A DNA stretch of 9,833 nucleotides from an uncultured Spirochaetales bacterium. Its GTDB lineage: Bacteria; Spirochaetota; Spirochaetia; Sphaerochaetales; Sphaerochaetaceae. The notes below the pieces were generated by a model. The model saw only the letters and a program-made list of their open reading frames with translations. It made no database searches and was not told the origin of the DNA. Both the position numbers and the translations under genes were made by a program. Below, piece by piece: positions 1 through 7,432 of this stretch (positions are counted from its first letter, which is position 1; each line of letters starts with the position of its first letter). The DNA lies in assembly GCA_945947045.1 (NCBI GenBank), contig CAMEXG010000071.1, forward strand, positions 1 to 9,833, read 5' to 3'.

Positions 1-2
1 CT

Positions 3-65
3 TATGTATTTGTTTTTACAAAAACGGTGGGGGTAGTAATGGTGTTCCTCTATTACTTTGATTAA
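3..65 (+). CDS. Possible C-terminal tail of an upstream gene (very uncertain)
   Basis: The third forward frame is open from the left edge of the window to a TAA at 63-65. It gives about 20 residues, hydrophobic near the end (GVVMVFLYYFD). This could be the end of a membrane protein whose body lies outside the window. The other two forward frames also stop within the first 60 bases, so the reading is not unique. No homology can be judged from so short a piece. Confidence 0.12.
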   Translation, partial: YVFVFTKTVGVVMVFLYYFD

Positions 66-109
66 TATTAAATCCTCTCACTTTTTTTATGTATATTCCC
101 AACATAACA

Positions 110-159
110 AAAAAAGAAAAATAATCAGGCAGCATTAGGATTCACCTAATAACTGCCTG
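110..159 (-). terminator. Rho-independent terminator of the downstream acyl-CoA synthetase gene
   Basis: Read on the minus strand, the outer arm CAGGCAG (complement of 153-159) pairs with CTGCCTG (complement of 126-132). The inner arm ATTAGG (complement of 145-150) pairs with CCTAAT (complement of 134-139). The loop is five bases, and the two stems are separated by a small 2/1 internal loop. A T-rich run follows on the minus strand (A-rich on the plus strand at about 110-124). The hairpin starts 68 bases past the stop codon of the gene at 228-1943. On the plus strand no T-run follows directly, so it probably works only leftwards. Confidence 0.75.
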
Positions 160-227
160 TAGATTACCTGAGAAGAATTACTTTTTATTGATATTGAGTA
201 AAAATACCCACAATCAATTATTTTGGC

Positions 228-1943
228 TTAGTCCAGACTGTATTCCTTTGCAACCACAAATCTCTTTATCTTCTTTGTGCTTGTCATTTCCAAAGGAGCC
301 TTTGCAACTGTAACCATAGTAATCTTCTTGTATGCCTGAAGATCCTTGTTTACTTCAGAGACGATGTCTTCCATCTTCTTCTGGATTTCATCTTCTTTCA
401 TTGTCTCTCTTACATTCTTTGATGGGTATATGACAGCTCTAATGCCTTCAGCCTTTAAAGCCTTGTCCTTAAGATATCCTATGATACAGATCTGCTCGAT
501 ATCATCAAAGAGCTGGAACTTATCCTCGATCTCTTCAGGGAATACATTCTTTCCACCGTCTGTAACGATAATAGACTTAGCCCTTCCTGTCAGATAGAGA
601 TATCCTTCGCTGTCCAAGTGACCGACGTCTCCTGTGTTGAGCCAACCATCAGCATCCAAGATTTCATCTGTTGCCTCCTGGTTCTTATAATAGCCCTTCA
701 TGACCTGTGGTCCCTTAATGTAGATGACACCGTTTCCTTCACTGTCAGGATCAACGATTTTTGCTTCTGTCATGGCGACGTTCTTACCTACACTTTCAAC
801 CTTGAAGGCGTAAATAGGGTTAAGGTGAGTAATAGGGCTTGTCTCAGTGAGACCATATCCCTGGACGAAGTCAAGTCCAAGCTCGTTGAAGCCTTTAAAT
901 GTGGAGGAAGGAAGTGGACCGCCGCCACAGATACAGATTCTGCAGTTTTCAAGAGAGAGGTTCTTTAGAAGGAAGCCGAACATCTTCTTTCCAATCTTAA
1001 GGCCAAATGCCTTCTTCAGGAATCCGCTGATTCCCATCAATCCTCTGATAAGGCCATAGACCACAACACCCTTCTTCTTTACTCCTGCAATAAGACCTGC
1101 ATAGAGCTTATTGAAGATCATTGGAACTCCAAGGAACATAGTGACTTTAGCTTCCTTAAGCTCCTTCAGCATTTGAGAAACTACAAGCTTCTTACCAAAT
1201 ACTACGGAAGCTCCGCTTCCAAGTCCTTCCATGAATACGGCAAGCATTGTGTATGCATGGTGGATGGGAAGAATGGCGTAGAACACATCAGACGGATATA
1301 TGTTCATATTTGCCTGACTGATGAAGATATCGGAGACAATGTTTTTGTTTGTAAGCATGACGCCTTTCGGTGTACCAGTAGTACCACTGGTGAAGAGAAT
1401 TGCAGCCACATCATCCTCGCTCATTTCAAAACCTTCTTTGTAAGGAGCGGAAAGAGTCATTACAGATGGATACTCACCCTTCTCCTCCAGTGATGCATAT
1501 CCAAGCATTGGAAGGGAAGACGCCACCTTCTTCATTCTGTCGTTATCAGCAACAAGGATGACGCTGTCACTGAAGCGGGCAAGTTTAATAAAGTCTTCAT
1601 CGTGAAGAGATGAGTCAAGTGGCACAACTGTACAGCCTGCATACTGGACTGCAATATAAGTGACAGCCCATGCAACGCTGTTTTTGCCGCTTACGATGAT
1701 CTTATCACCCTTCTTGACTCCCAGTGAGAGGAACCAAGAAGAGAGCTCTTTTACTTTGTCTTCAGCTTCTTTATATGTAAGGCAGATCTCTTTTGGGGTA
1801 TATTCTTTCCAACATGGGTTATCACCAAAACGCATGGTGTTAATATGGAATAATTCCTTAATTGTAGGCCACTGGCCCTTGAATTCTTTTCCTCTATAAC
1901 TATCAAATTGATTCCAAGGTGTAAAATTATCTTTTGTTCTCAT
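228..1943 (-). CDS. Long-chain fatty acid-CoA ligase (AMP-forming acyl-CoA synthetase), paralogue A
   Basis: This 571-residue protein of the adenylate-forming (ANL) superfamily should activate a carboxylic acid, most likely a medium- or long-chain fatty acid, with ATP and then transfer it to CoA. Visible motifs in order are the phosphate-binding TSGTTGTPKG (residues 185-194), GYGLTETSP (362-370), GWLNTGD (433-439), the hinge region LTGRAKSIIVTDGGKN (451-466), and the C-terminal TSTKKIKR with candidate catalytic Lys558. The usual Gly before that lysine is Lys here. A basic, hydrophobic stretch at about 285-330 resembles the membrane-associating segment of long-chain ligases. The ATG is supported by AAGAGG five bases upstream on the minus strand. 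Both the family and the completeness of the gene are clear. Substrate chain length is inferred. The protein is very similar to its neighbour at 2115-3845 and has terminators on both sides. Confidence 0.93.
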   Translation of the reverse strand: MRTKDNFTPWNQFDSYRGKEFKGQWPTIKELFHINTMRFGDNPCWKEYTPKEICLTYKEAEDKVKELSSWFLSLGVKKGDKIIVSGKNSVAWAVTYIAVQYAGCTVVPLDSSLHDEDFIKLARFSDSVILVADNDRMKKVASSLPMLGYASLEEKGEYPSVMTLSAPYKEGFEMSEDDVAAILFTSGTTGTPKGVMLTNKNIVSDIFISQANMNIYPSDVFYAILPIHHAYTMLAVFMEGLGSGASVVFGKKLVVSQMLKELKEAKVTMFLGVPMIFNKLYAGLIAGVKKKGVVVYGLIRGLMGISGFLKKAFGLKIGKKMFGFLLKNLSLENCRICICGGGPLPSSTFKGFNELGLDFVQGYGLTETSPITHLNPIYAFKVESVGKNVAMTEAKIVDPDSEGNGVIYIKGPQVMKGYYKNQEATDEILDADGWLNTGDVGHLDSEGYLYLTGRAKSIIVTDGGKNVFPEEIEDKFQLFDDIEQICIIGYLKDKALKAEGIRAVIYPSKNVRETMKEDEIQKKMEDIVSEVNKDLQAYKKITMVTVAKAPLEMTSTKKIKRFVVAKEYSLD

Positions 1944-1948
1944 TTTTT

Positions 1949-1954
1949 CCTCTT
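1949..1954 (-). promoter_or_regulatory. Ribosome binding site of acyl-CoA synthetase A
   Basis: AAGAGG on the minus strand sits five bases before the ATG at 1943-1941. It fixes the start of this ligase, and no competing in-frame start with a better site is seen. Confidence 0.6.
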
Positions 1955-1982
1955 AGCTGACATTTTGCCATATTTTTGTAAA

Positions 1983-2017
1983 TTTATAAACCATAATCCA
2001 ATTTTTACCTATGGTAA
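1983..2017 (-). promoter_or_regulatory. Candidate promoter of acyl-CoA synthetase A with an overlapping palindrome
   Basis: Because a terminator separates the two ligase genes, gene A needs its own promoter. On the minus strand one fit is TTACCA (2017-2012), a 16-base spacer, and TATGGT (1995-1990). A TATAAA at 1988-1983 is an alternative -10. Both fits are imperfect. The 13-base palindrome TTACC-TAT-GGTAA at 2005-2017 overlaps the proposed -35 and could be an operator, for example for a fatty-acid-responsive repressor. That role is a guess from position only. Confidence 0.25.
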
Positions 2018-2068
2018 TTTGGCTCCAACCCTATGGATAAGAATAACTAAGAGAGATAGTTAAGGGTC

Positions 2069-2096
2069 AAAAAAAGGGCACCATATGGCACCCTTT
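2069..2096 (-). terminator. Strand-specific rho-independent terminator between the two ligase genes
   Basis: On the minus strand the RNA arm AAAGGGUGCC pairs with GGUGCCCUUU around an AUAU loop. The stem has ten pairs including two adjacent G-U wobbles, and seven consecutive U follow (A-run at 2069-2075 on the plus strand). On the plus strand the wobbles become C/A mismatches and no U-run follows, so the signal works leftwards only. It starts about 20 bases past the stop codon of the gene at 2115-3845. Confidence 0.88.
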
Positions 2097-2114
2097 GTAC
2101 AAAAATCTTAATAC

Positions 2115-3845
2115 TTAGTCTTCTTTGTACTTTCTGATCACTTCGAATCTCTTGACCTTCTTTGTACTTGTCATTGGAAGAGGCTCGTCCACAACTGTGA
2201 CCATTGTAATCTTCTTATAAGACTGAAGCTCCTTATTCACTTCTTCAACTATAGCCTCCATGCGCTTTGAAGCCTCATCGAGAGAGTGAGCTTTTAGATA
2301 TGCTTCCGTCGGATAGATTACCATTCTTATTCCTTCACTCTTTAGCTCTTTGTTGATGATGTAAGGAATAATACAGCACTGCTCAATTTCATTATAAAGC
2401 TGGAACTTATCTTCGATTTCCTCAGGGAATACGTTCTTTCCGCCTTCTGTAACAATGATGGACTTAGCCCTACCTGTAAGATACAAGAAGCCATTCTCTC
2501 CAATATGACCTACGTCTCCAGTATTAAGCCAGCCATCTTTATCAAGAACCTCTTCTGTCGCCTCAGGGTTCTTGTAGTAGCCTTTCATGACCTGAGGGCC
2601 GCGGACATAGATGACACCGTTTCCATCTTCATCAGGGTTTACGATCTTCTCTTCAACTGTAGGAATAGGGATGCCCACAGATTCTTCAATATATACTTCG
2701 ATAGGGTTGATGTTGATGATAGGGCTTGTCTCTGTAAGACCATATCCCTGGACAAAATCGATTCCAAGCTGGTTGAACTGCTTGAAAGTAGAAGCAGGAA
2801 GAGGACCGCCACCGCAGATGCAGAGACGCATATTGTCCAAGCTTATCTTAGATAGAAGCATTTTGCCGAAGATCTTCTTTCCGATGTTCACATGGAATAT
2901 TTTCTTTACAAAGCCGGAGAAGCTCATCAAGAAGTGGATGAGACCTTCCTTGAAAGCACCCTGCTTATGTACGCCGGCCATAAGACCTGCCAGAAGCTTA
3001 TTAAAGAGCATCGGGACGGCAAGAAGCATTGTAACCTTACCCTCTTTAAGCTCTTTCAACATAATCGGAGTAACCAGACGCTTTCCGAAGACAGCGCTGG
3101 ATCCTGATATGACAGTCTCCAACAAGACTGCAGTCATTGTATATGCGTGATGAATAGGTAGGATTACATAGAATACATCTGTGGGATACACATTAAAGAG
3201 TCTCTGGGAATTAAGGGCGGATGACATAAAGTTCGTGAATGTAAGCATAACGCCCTTAGGTGTACCAGTGGTACCGCTTGTAAAGAGAATAGCGGCGGTA
3301 TCTTCACACTTCAAAAGAGGAAGCTCTACTTCCGGGCCGTTAAGGTCCAGGATGTACTTATGACCCTTTCCATCTTTCTCCAAAGAGATTTTCTCTTTAA
3401 AGAGCTTTCCGTCTTTATCAACTTCATTAATCTTCTCTCCATCAATGAAGAGTCTCTCCACATCTCCGAAAGATAGGATTTTCTCCATATCTTCTGTGTG
3501 AAGAGAGTAATCAAGAGGGACGATTGTACAGCCGGCAAAAGAGATGGCGAAATAGGCAAGGGCCCATTCAGGACTGTTTTTACCTGTAACGGCGATCTTG
3601 TCACCTTTCTTTGCTCCTGTAGAGATAAGATAGTAAGCGATCTCTCTGATTTTCTTTAAAGCTTCTCTATATGTAAATGTAATCTTCTCAGGGACAATAG
3701 CCTTGAAGGCTTCATTTTCAGGAAACCTTTCTGCTGTAATCTCCAACATCTCTCTGAATGTGGGATATTCACCATTATACTTCTTGCCTTTATATGCAAG
3801 GATATCCTCTACTCCAGTTTTCCAATACTTATCTTTAAAAGCCAT
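2115..3845 (-). CDS. Long-chain fatty acid-CoA ligase (AMP-forming acyl-CoA synthetase), paralogue B
   Basis: This 576-residue ANL-superfamily enzyme is predicted to form an acyl-AMP and then an acyl-CoA at the inner face of the membrane. Motifs are TSGTTGTPKG (residues 189-198), GYGLTETSP (367-375), GWLNTGD (438-444), the hinge region LTGRAKSIIVTEGGKN (456-471) and the C-terminal TSTKKVKR with candidate catalytic Lys563. From about residue 183 to the end it aligns with paralogue A almost without gaps. The N-terminal part at about 125-180 differs clearly, being longer and richer in Lys and Asp. Similarity persists at DNA level: about 30 bases starting at 833 in gene A recur with few changes starting at 2720 here. 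Start choice is supported by AGGAG eight bases before the ATG. The gene diverges from folC and ends at its own terminator. Substrate specificity cannot be read from the sequence. Confidence 0.93.
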   Translation of the reverse strand: MAFKDKYWKTGVEDILAYKGKKYNGEYPTFREMLEITAERFPENEAFKAIVPEKITFTYREALKKIREIAYYLISTGAKKGDKIAVTGKNSPEWALAYFAISFAGCTIVPLDYSLHTEDMEKILSFGDVERLFIDGEKINEVDKDGKLFKEKISLEKDGKGHKYILDLNGPEVELPLLKCEDTAAILFTSGTTGTPKGVMLTFTNFMSSALNSQRLFNVYPTDVFYVILPIHHAYTMTAVLLETVISGSSAVFGKRLVTPIMLKELKEGKVTMLLAVPMLFNKLLAGLMAGVHKQGAFKEGLIHFLMSFSGFVKKIFHVNIGKKIFGKMLLSKISLDNMRLCICGGGPLPASTFKQFNQLGIDFVQGYGLTETSPIININPIEVYIEESVGIPIPTVEEKIVNPDEDGNGVIYVRGPQVMKGYYKNPEATEEVLDKDGWLNTGDVGHIGENGFLYLTGRAKSIIVTEGGKNVFPEEIEDKFQLYNEIEQCCIIPYIINKELKSEGIRMVIYPTEAYLKAHSLDEASKRMEAIVEEVNKELQSYKKITMVTVVDEPLPMTSTKKVKRFEVIRKYKED

Positions 3846-3853
3846 AATAACTT

Positions 3854-3858
3854 CTCCT
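3854..3858 (-). promoter_or_regulatory. Ribosome binding site of acyl-CoA synthetase B
   Basis: AGGAG on the minus strand lies eight bases before the ATG at 3845-3843. It is a good match to the anti-Shine-Dalgarno sequence and supports the chosen start. Confidence 0.65.
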
Positions 3859-3900
3859 GCTTTTCTGACAATAATATAGTGAATGTAAAATATCAGTTGT

Positions 3901-3930
3901 ATTCTGAAAGCTAACTGTACGATTTGTCAA
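3901..3930 (-). promoter_or_regulatory. Candidate sigma-70 type promoter of acyl-CoA synthetase B
   Basis: On the minus strand there is a perfect TTGACA (3930-3925), then 18 bases, then CAGAAT (3906-3901), which matches TATAAT at four of six positions. Transcription would start near 3895, giving a leader of about 50 bases. An alternative -10, TATATT at 3878-3873, is a better hexamer but lacks a good -35. Confidence 0.45.
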
Positions 3931-3952
3931 TATCTAGTGCCATTTAACTATA
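3924..3952 (+). promoter_or_regulatory. Candidate promoter of the folC operon
   Basis: TTGTCA (3924-3929) lies 17 bases before ACTATA (3947-3952). The -35 hexamer overlaps the minus-strand TTGACA base for base. A start site six or seven bases after this -10 would fall at about 3959-3960, that is, on the first base of the annotated folC ATG. That would make the mRNA leaderless or point to the next in-frame ATG at 3987. The -10 is weak, so this is tentative. Confidence 0.3.
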
Positions 3953-3959
3953 CCTAGAA

Positions 3960-5351
3960 ATGGTCAAAACAGTTAATATTTCTTATATGAACGATATATC
4001 TACTACACTTAGTCTTTTTTTCGATTCATACTCCCCTTCCCTTTCAGGGAACCTGAGAGAGAACAGATTAGAGAGGATGAATCTCTTATTAAAAAGAATA
4101 GGAAACCCTGAGAAGGTATTAAAAATAATCCATATTGCAGGAAGTAAAGGAAAAGGCACCACAGCTTCTTATATGTCCTGGATTATGAATAAATATCATA
4201 TGAAGACTGGTCTTTATCTATCTCCACATGTATTTGACATTAGGGAGAGATTCACTTTAGGTACCGTATTCTTCCCTCAGTCTTTATATGAGTCGACATT
4301 AAAAGAGCTGCAAAAAAAGATAGAAGGGTTTTCTCTCCCCTCAGAGCTGGGACCAGATAAGCCAACTACTTTCGAGCTATATACGGCCTACGGTTATTTA
4401 CTCTTCAAAAATGCAGGATGCAAATATGCAGTAGTTGAAACAGGACTGGGGGGAAGACTGGACGCCACCAATACCGTCACACCTATAGCTGCATGTTTTA
4501 CATATATAGAGAAAGAGCATACAAAGATTCTGGGCTCCACCTTAAAAGAGATAGCCTTAGAAAAAGCAGGAATCATGAGAAAAGATGTTCCTTCCTTTTT
4601 CTCAGATATGCCCCAGGAGGCTCTGACCACACTAATAAAAGAAGCGGAGAGAATCGGTTCCCCATACACAGCCTTTAAATTAAAGATTGACGAGCTATCC
4701 TACAAAGGAGGAGAGCCTGTATATTCTACTAATTCTGTAATAAATAATAGTGTCATTGCCGTAGAAAATCCCCGTGGCTTTACTGATATCGAACTCTATG
4801 ATTTAAACTATGCCTTATTTGTGTTAGACAAACTGAATCTAATAAAAAATGTAGATGGAGACCATCTTAATTTACAAGATGGATTCTCTCTTCCCGGACG
4901 ATTCAGTACCAAGACTATTACATTGGAAGATAAAAGAATGAATTTTGTCTTGGATGGAGCCCACACTCTATCGTCCATCACCCATCTCTTGGATAACATC
5001 GAGGCATATAACTTTGATTCACTCTCCACCCTAGTCTTCTCCACAGCCATAGACAAGAACTATAAAGAGATGGCGGATATCATAGTCCCTAAATTCGACA
5101 GAGTAATAGTTTTAGGTCTGGGAGAGAGTAAGAAGTCTGATCCAAAGGCCATCTACGACTATATATCTACAAAATGGAAAGATAAAAAAGTCATACTGTC
5201 CAATGATAGTGATGAAGCAATTAACGAAGTGATAAAAACGACACCAAATGAAGGACATGTCGTTGTGACAGGATCATTTTATCTAGTTGATTCTATATTT
5301 AAAAGCGTAAAGAATTATTCTAATGAGCACTATAAACTGGAAAGAACTTGA
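3960..5351 (+). CDS. folC: Folylpolyglutamate synthase / dihydrofolate synthase (Mur ligase family)
   Basis: This 463-residue cytoplasmic ligase adds glutamate to folates, and in many bacteria also to dihydropteroate, using ATP. The nucleotide-binding loop GSKGKGT is at residues 61-67, within IHIAGSKGKGTTAS. The family signature ETGLGGRLDATN is at 160-171, followed by EKEHTKILGSTLKEIALEKAGI (184-205). LPGRF is at 311-315, DGAH at 332-335, and the C-terminal domain carries VVVTGSFYLVDS (434-445). Length is normal for the family. Three signatures depart from the textbook form: GTNGKGS is GSKGKGT, DGAHN is DGAHT, and the DH pair is EH. No good ribosome binding site precedes the ATG at 3960. An in-frame ATG at 3987 (Met10) is a credible alternative because the conserved part starts later. 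It is the first gene of a four-gene operon and overlaps the next gene by 29 bases. Confidence 0.92.
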   Translation: MVKTVNISYMNDISTTLSLFFDSYSPSLSGNLRENRLERMNLLLKRIGNPEKVLKIIHIAGSKGKGTTASYMSWIMNKYHMKTGLYLSPHVFDIRERFTLGTVFFPQSLYESTLKELQKKIEGFSLPSELGPDKPTTFELYTAYGYLLFKNAGCKYAVVETGLGGRLDATNTVTPIAACFTYIEKEHTKILGSTLKEIALEKAGIMRKDVPSFFSDMPQEALTTLIKEAERIGSPYTAFKLKIDELSYKGGEPVYSTNSVINNSVIAVENPRGFTDIELYDLNYALFVLDKLNLIKNVDGDHLNLQDGFSLPGRFSTKTITLEDKRMNFVLDGAHTLSSITHLLDNIEAYNFDSLSTLVFSTAIDKNYKEMADIIVPKFDRVIVLGLGESKKSDPKAIYDYISTKWKDKKVILSNDSDEAINEVIKTTPNEGHVVVTGSFYLVDSIFKSVKNYSNEHYKLERT

Positions 5352-6738
5352 GTTATTGTTATCTGAAATGCCTCTCTTGGGTAGTTATGTTCAGAAGATC
5401 ACCGAGCATAACGTCCATTCATTCACTATTCATTTCTTCTCCAAAGAAGAGAAGGCATGGATGATGTATACAGAAATCTCTTCATCCCACACCAGGGTCA
5501 ACAGAACTGAAAAACTAAGGAAAAAGAGCAGCACAAACCAACGTTTCACTCAATACCTCAAAGCCCACATCATAGGGCGTAGAGTCGTAGAAGTAAAACA
5601 ATACCCCTTCGACAGGGCCTTTGTCCTTAAACTCCAGAATAGCGACGACACCATAAATATGATCTTTCGCCTCTACTCCGGCCCCGGCGCCAATGTAATC
5701 ATCACACGTGAGGACTCTACTATCCTGGAGCTATTGTTCCGAAGACCCCAGAGAGGAGAGAGAAACGGTGAGAAGCTTGTGGATGAAGAGAGAACAAGTG
5801 AAGGGAAAAAGACTTGGAGCGTGAGACCCTACACAGGGGATAGCTTTAATCAGTTTATAGATAGAGAAGAAGACAAAGAATCTAAGGATGAGAAGAGGGA
5901 CGAGTATGTCCTTATCCTCAAAGAGAGGGAAAACAGGGAATTAAAGGCCTTATTAGACAAGAAGGAAAGAATAAAAGAACGCATCGATTCCACCAAGGGA
6001 TACGAAGAGACTAAGCATTATGCGGACCTCCTCTCTTCTAACATCTATATGGTGAAGAAGGGCATGTCTTCAGTCACTTTGGACGACTGGGAGAAAGGCG
6101 AAAAAGTAACAATATCCTTAGATCCTCAGCTTAGCCCCACAGAGAATAAAGAGAAGCTATACTCCCGATATAGAAAAGACAAGACTTCCCTTTCCATGGC
6201 CGAAGAAGAAAAAGAAAAGACGGAAAAGGCAATAATAGAGACAAAAGAGAAGTACTCTTATTTATTCTCTCCCGACACCCCTCTTGAAAAACTAAGAAAA
6301 GAAGTAGAAGGAAAGAGTGAAAACAATGAGAAAGTGAAGGAGGGACGCCCTGGGGTATGGGTCAAGAGTAATGGCTGGGATATTATTATTGGAAGAAACG
6401 CCAAGGAGAATGATGAGATTCTTCGTTCTTATACCCGTGGCTCTGACCTTTGGATGCATACAAGGGATTTTAGCGGCGGCTATATTATTATAAAGGCCCA
6501 AAAAGACAGAACAGTCCCTCTTCCTGTGTTACTTGACGGAGCCAGCCTTGCAATCCATTTTTCAAAAGCCAGGAAGAATGGAAAGGCGGATTTGTATTAT
6601 ACTCAAGTAAAATACCTTAGAAGGGTTAAAGGCGGCAAGACTGGTCTTGTCCTACCTACACAAGAGAAGAACCTGAATGCCACAGAAGACGAAGAGAGAG
6701 TAAGGAGAATACTTGGAAATGAAAACGAGATATCATGA
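5323..6738 (+). CDS. rqcH: NFACT family ribosome quality control protein (RqcH/Tae2-like), shortened form
   Basis: Family members bind 50S subunits with stalled nascent chains and recruit alanyl-tRNA to add C-terminal Ala tails; older annotations call them fibronectin-binding protein. The N-terminal NFACT-N domain spans about 1-150 and keeps an Asp-Arg pair at 97-98, matching the DR motif needed for tailing in Bacillus RqcH. A charged helical, coiled-coil middle region is at about 195-340. It contains the family-typical KGYEETKHYADLLSSNIY (225-242) and LDPQLSPTENKEKLYSRY (266-283). The NFACT-R (DUF814) domain is at about 345-445, with GRNAKENDEIL (357-367), SDLWMHTRD (374-382) and the ARKNGKADLYYTQVKYLRR segment (416-434). 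At 471 residues it is about 100 shorter than Bacillus RqcH. The loss falls mainly where the helix-hairpin-helix domain should be. The ATG lies inside folC with only a weak upstream site, suggesting translational coupling. Confidence 0.85.
   Translation: MSTINWKELELLLSEMPLLGSYVQKITEHNVHSFTIHFFSKEEKAWMMYTEISSSHTRVNRTEKLRKKSSTNQRFTQYLKAHIIGRRVVEVKQYPFDRAFVLKLQNSDDTINMIFRLYSGPGANVIITREDSTILELLFRRPQRGERNGEKLVDEERTSEGKKTWSVRPYTGDSFNQFIDREEDKESKDEKRDEYVLILKERENRELKALLDKKERIKERIDSTKGYEETKHYADLLSSNIYMVKKGMSSVTLDDWEKGEKVTISLDPQLSPTENKEKLYSRYRKDKTSLSMAEEEKEKTEKAIIETKEKYSYLFSPDTPLEKLRKEVEGKSENNEKVKEGRPGVWVKSNGWDIIIGRNAKENDEILRSYTRGSDLWMHTRDFSGGYIIIKAQKDRTVPLPVLLDGASLAIHFSKARKNGKADLYYTQVKYLRRVKGGKTGLVLPTQEKNLNATEDEERVRRILGNENEIS
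6702..6707 (+). promoter_or_regulatory. Ribosome binding site of the Memo-like gene
   Basis: AAGGAG inside the end of the NFACT gene lies five bases before an in-frame TTG (6713) and eleven before the ATG (6719). Spacing favours the TTG, while codon identity and alignment to the family favour the ATG. The two starts differ by two residues. Confidence 0.5.
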
Positions 6739-7432
6739 AGGGATTTTTTATCCTGAGGACAAAGAAGAACTGGACTCTCTTATTGGGGATGTAATCATAG
6801 ATAAGACTGCAAAGGCCTTGATACTCCCCCACGCCTCCCTTAAGTCTATCGCCCCTTTATTGAGAGAGGGCTTCTCTTATACTAAAGACAAGGAAAGGGT
6901 AATAATACTCTCCCCCCTTCACTCTCATAGAGCCCAGGGAGAGAAAGGATTCTTTTTTGAAGGGGAAATCCTCCCTTCATCCAAGATGTTTCACCTTGGG
7001 GCGGAAATAAAAGAGATGTATGCAGAAGAGGAACCGGGTGCTGAAGAGTTGATTCCTTTTATTGAGAAATATCTAAAGAATAAAGAGTGGGCGGTACTCT
7101 ACTGTGACATCAAATCATCTCAAGAGTCAAAAAGACTCGCTTCTTTCCTTTCAGATTATAATACACCATCCACTCTCTTTATCGTCTCCACAAATCTTTC
7201 ACCAAAGTGTAATAAAACTGAAGAGTGTGAGATGTGGAGAGAAAGTGCAAAAAAAGCATTAGAAGAAGGAAAGGAGCTACTGGATAAAGCAAATAAGCAC
7301 ATAGTTTCTTTCTGTGGTGTGGGAATCACAGATGCTTTGGAGAGACTGATACCAGGAGGCTGGAAAAGCGTTTCTGACAACAAAGATGAGACTACCGCCC
7401 ATTCACTTCTTATAAAAGGAGGAGAGAATTGA
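6719..7432 (+). CDS. Divergent Memo-like protein (AmmeMemoRadiSam protein B family)
   Basis: The protein has 237 residues from the ATG, or 239 from a TTG at 6713. Residue numbers here count from the TTG. The pattern matches the Memo family, whose fold resembles non-haem iron dioxygenases. EGIFYPEDKEEL (9-20) corresponds to the usual G.FYP start. LPHAS (38-42) corresponds to PHAGY. IILSPLHSH (64-72) corresponds to the GPnH motif, and EEPGAEELIPFI (106-117) to EHSlEvQlPFL. STNLSP (159-164) corresponds to SSDlsH, and SFCGVG (199-204) to the Cys-Gly site. So two His positions and the Cys are kept, but the His of EHS, the Asp and the His of SSD..H are lost. It may not hold metal in the usual way. 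No AMMECR1 or radical SAM partner gene is next to it. It overlaps the NFACT gene by about 20 bases. Family assignment is by eye and function is unknown. Confidence 0.62.
   Translation: MKTRYHEGIFYPEDKEELDSLIGDVIIDKTAKALILPHASLKSIAPLLREGFSYTKDKERVIILSPLHSHRAQGEKGFFFEGEILPSSKMFHLGAEIKEMYAEEEPGAEELIPFIEKYLKNKEWAVLYCDIKSSQESKRLASFLSDYNTPSTLFIVSTNLSPKCNKTEECEMWRESAKKALEEGKELLDKANKHIVSFCGVGITDALERLIPGGWKSVSDNKDETTAHSLLIKGGEN
7417..7422 (+). promoter_or_regulatory. Strong ribosome binding site that sets a TTG start
   Basis: AGGAGG lies six bases before the TTG at 7429-7431. The TTG shares bases with the TGA stop of the preceding gene (7430-7432). The next ATG (7468) has no comparable site, so the TTG is preferred. 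Confidence 0.75.

Noticed and set aside
11..24. Small GTTTTT/AAAAAC inverted repeat near the left edge
   Set aside because: Almost no loop and only one G-C pair; it would not form a meaningful hairpin.
155..164. GCCTGTAGAT present both here and at 8939-8948
   Set aside because: Ten shared bases in two unrelated hairpin regions; no longer similarity surrounds them, so chance is sufficient.
172..206. AT-only inverted repeat around TTTTTA and TAAAAA
   Set aside because: Six A-T pairs in AT-rich DNA are expected by chance.
2611..3150. A 179-codon forward frame inside ligase B
   Set aside because: It lies antisense to the conserved core of the ligase, and similar antisense frames occur at the matching place in ligase A, as expected for shadows of a shared sequence.
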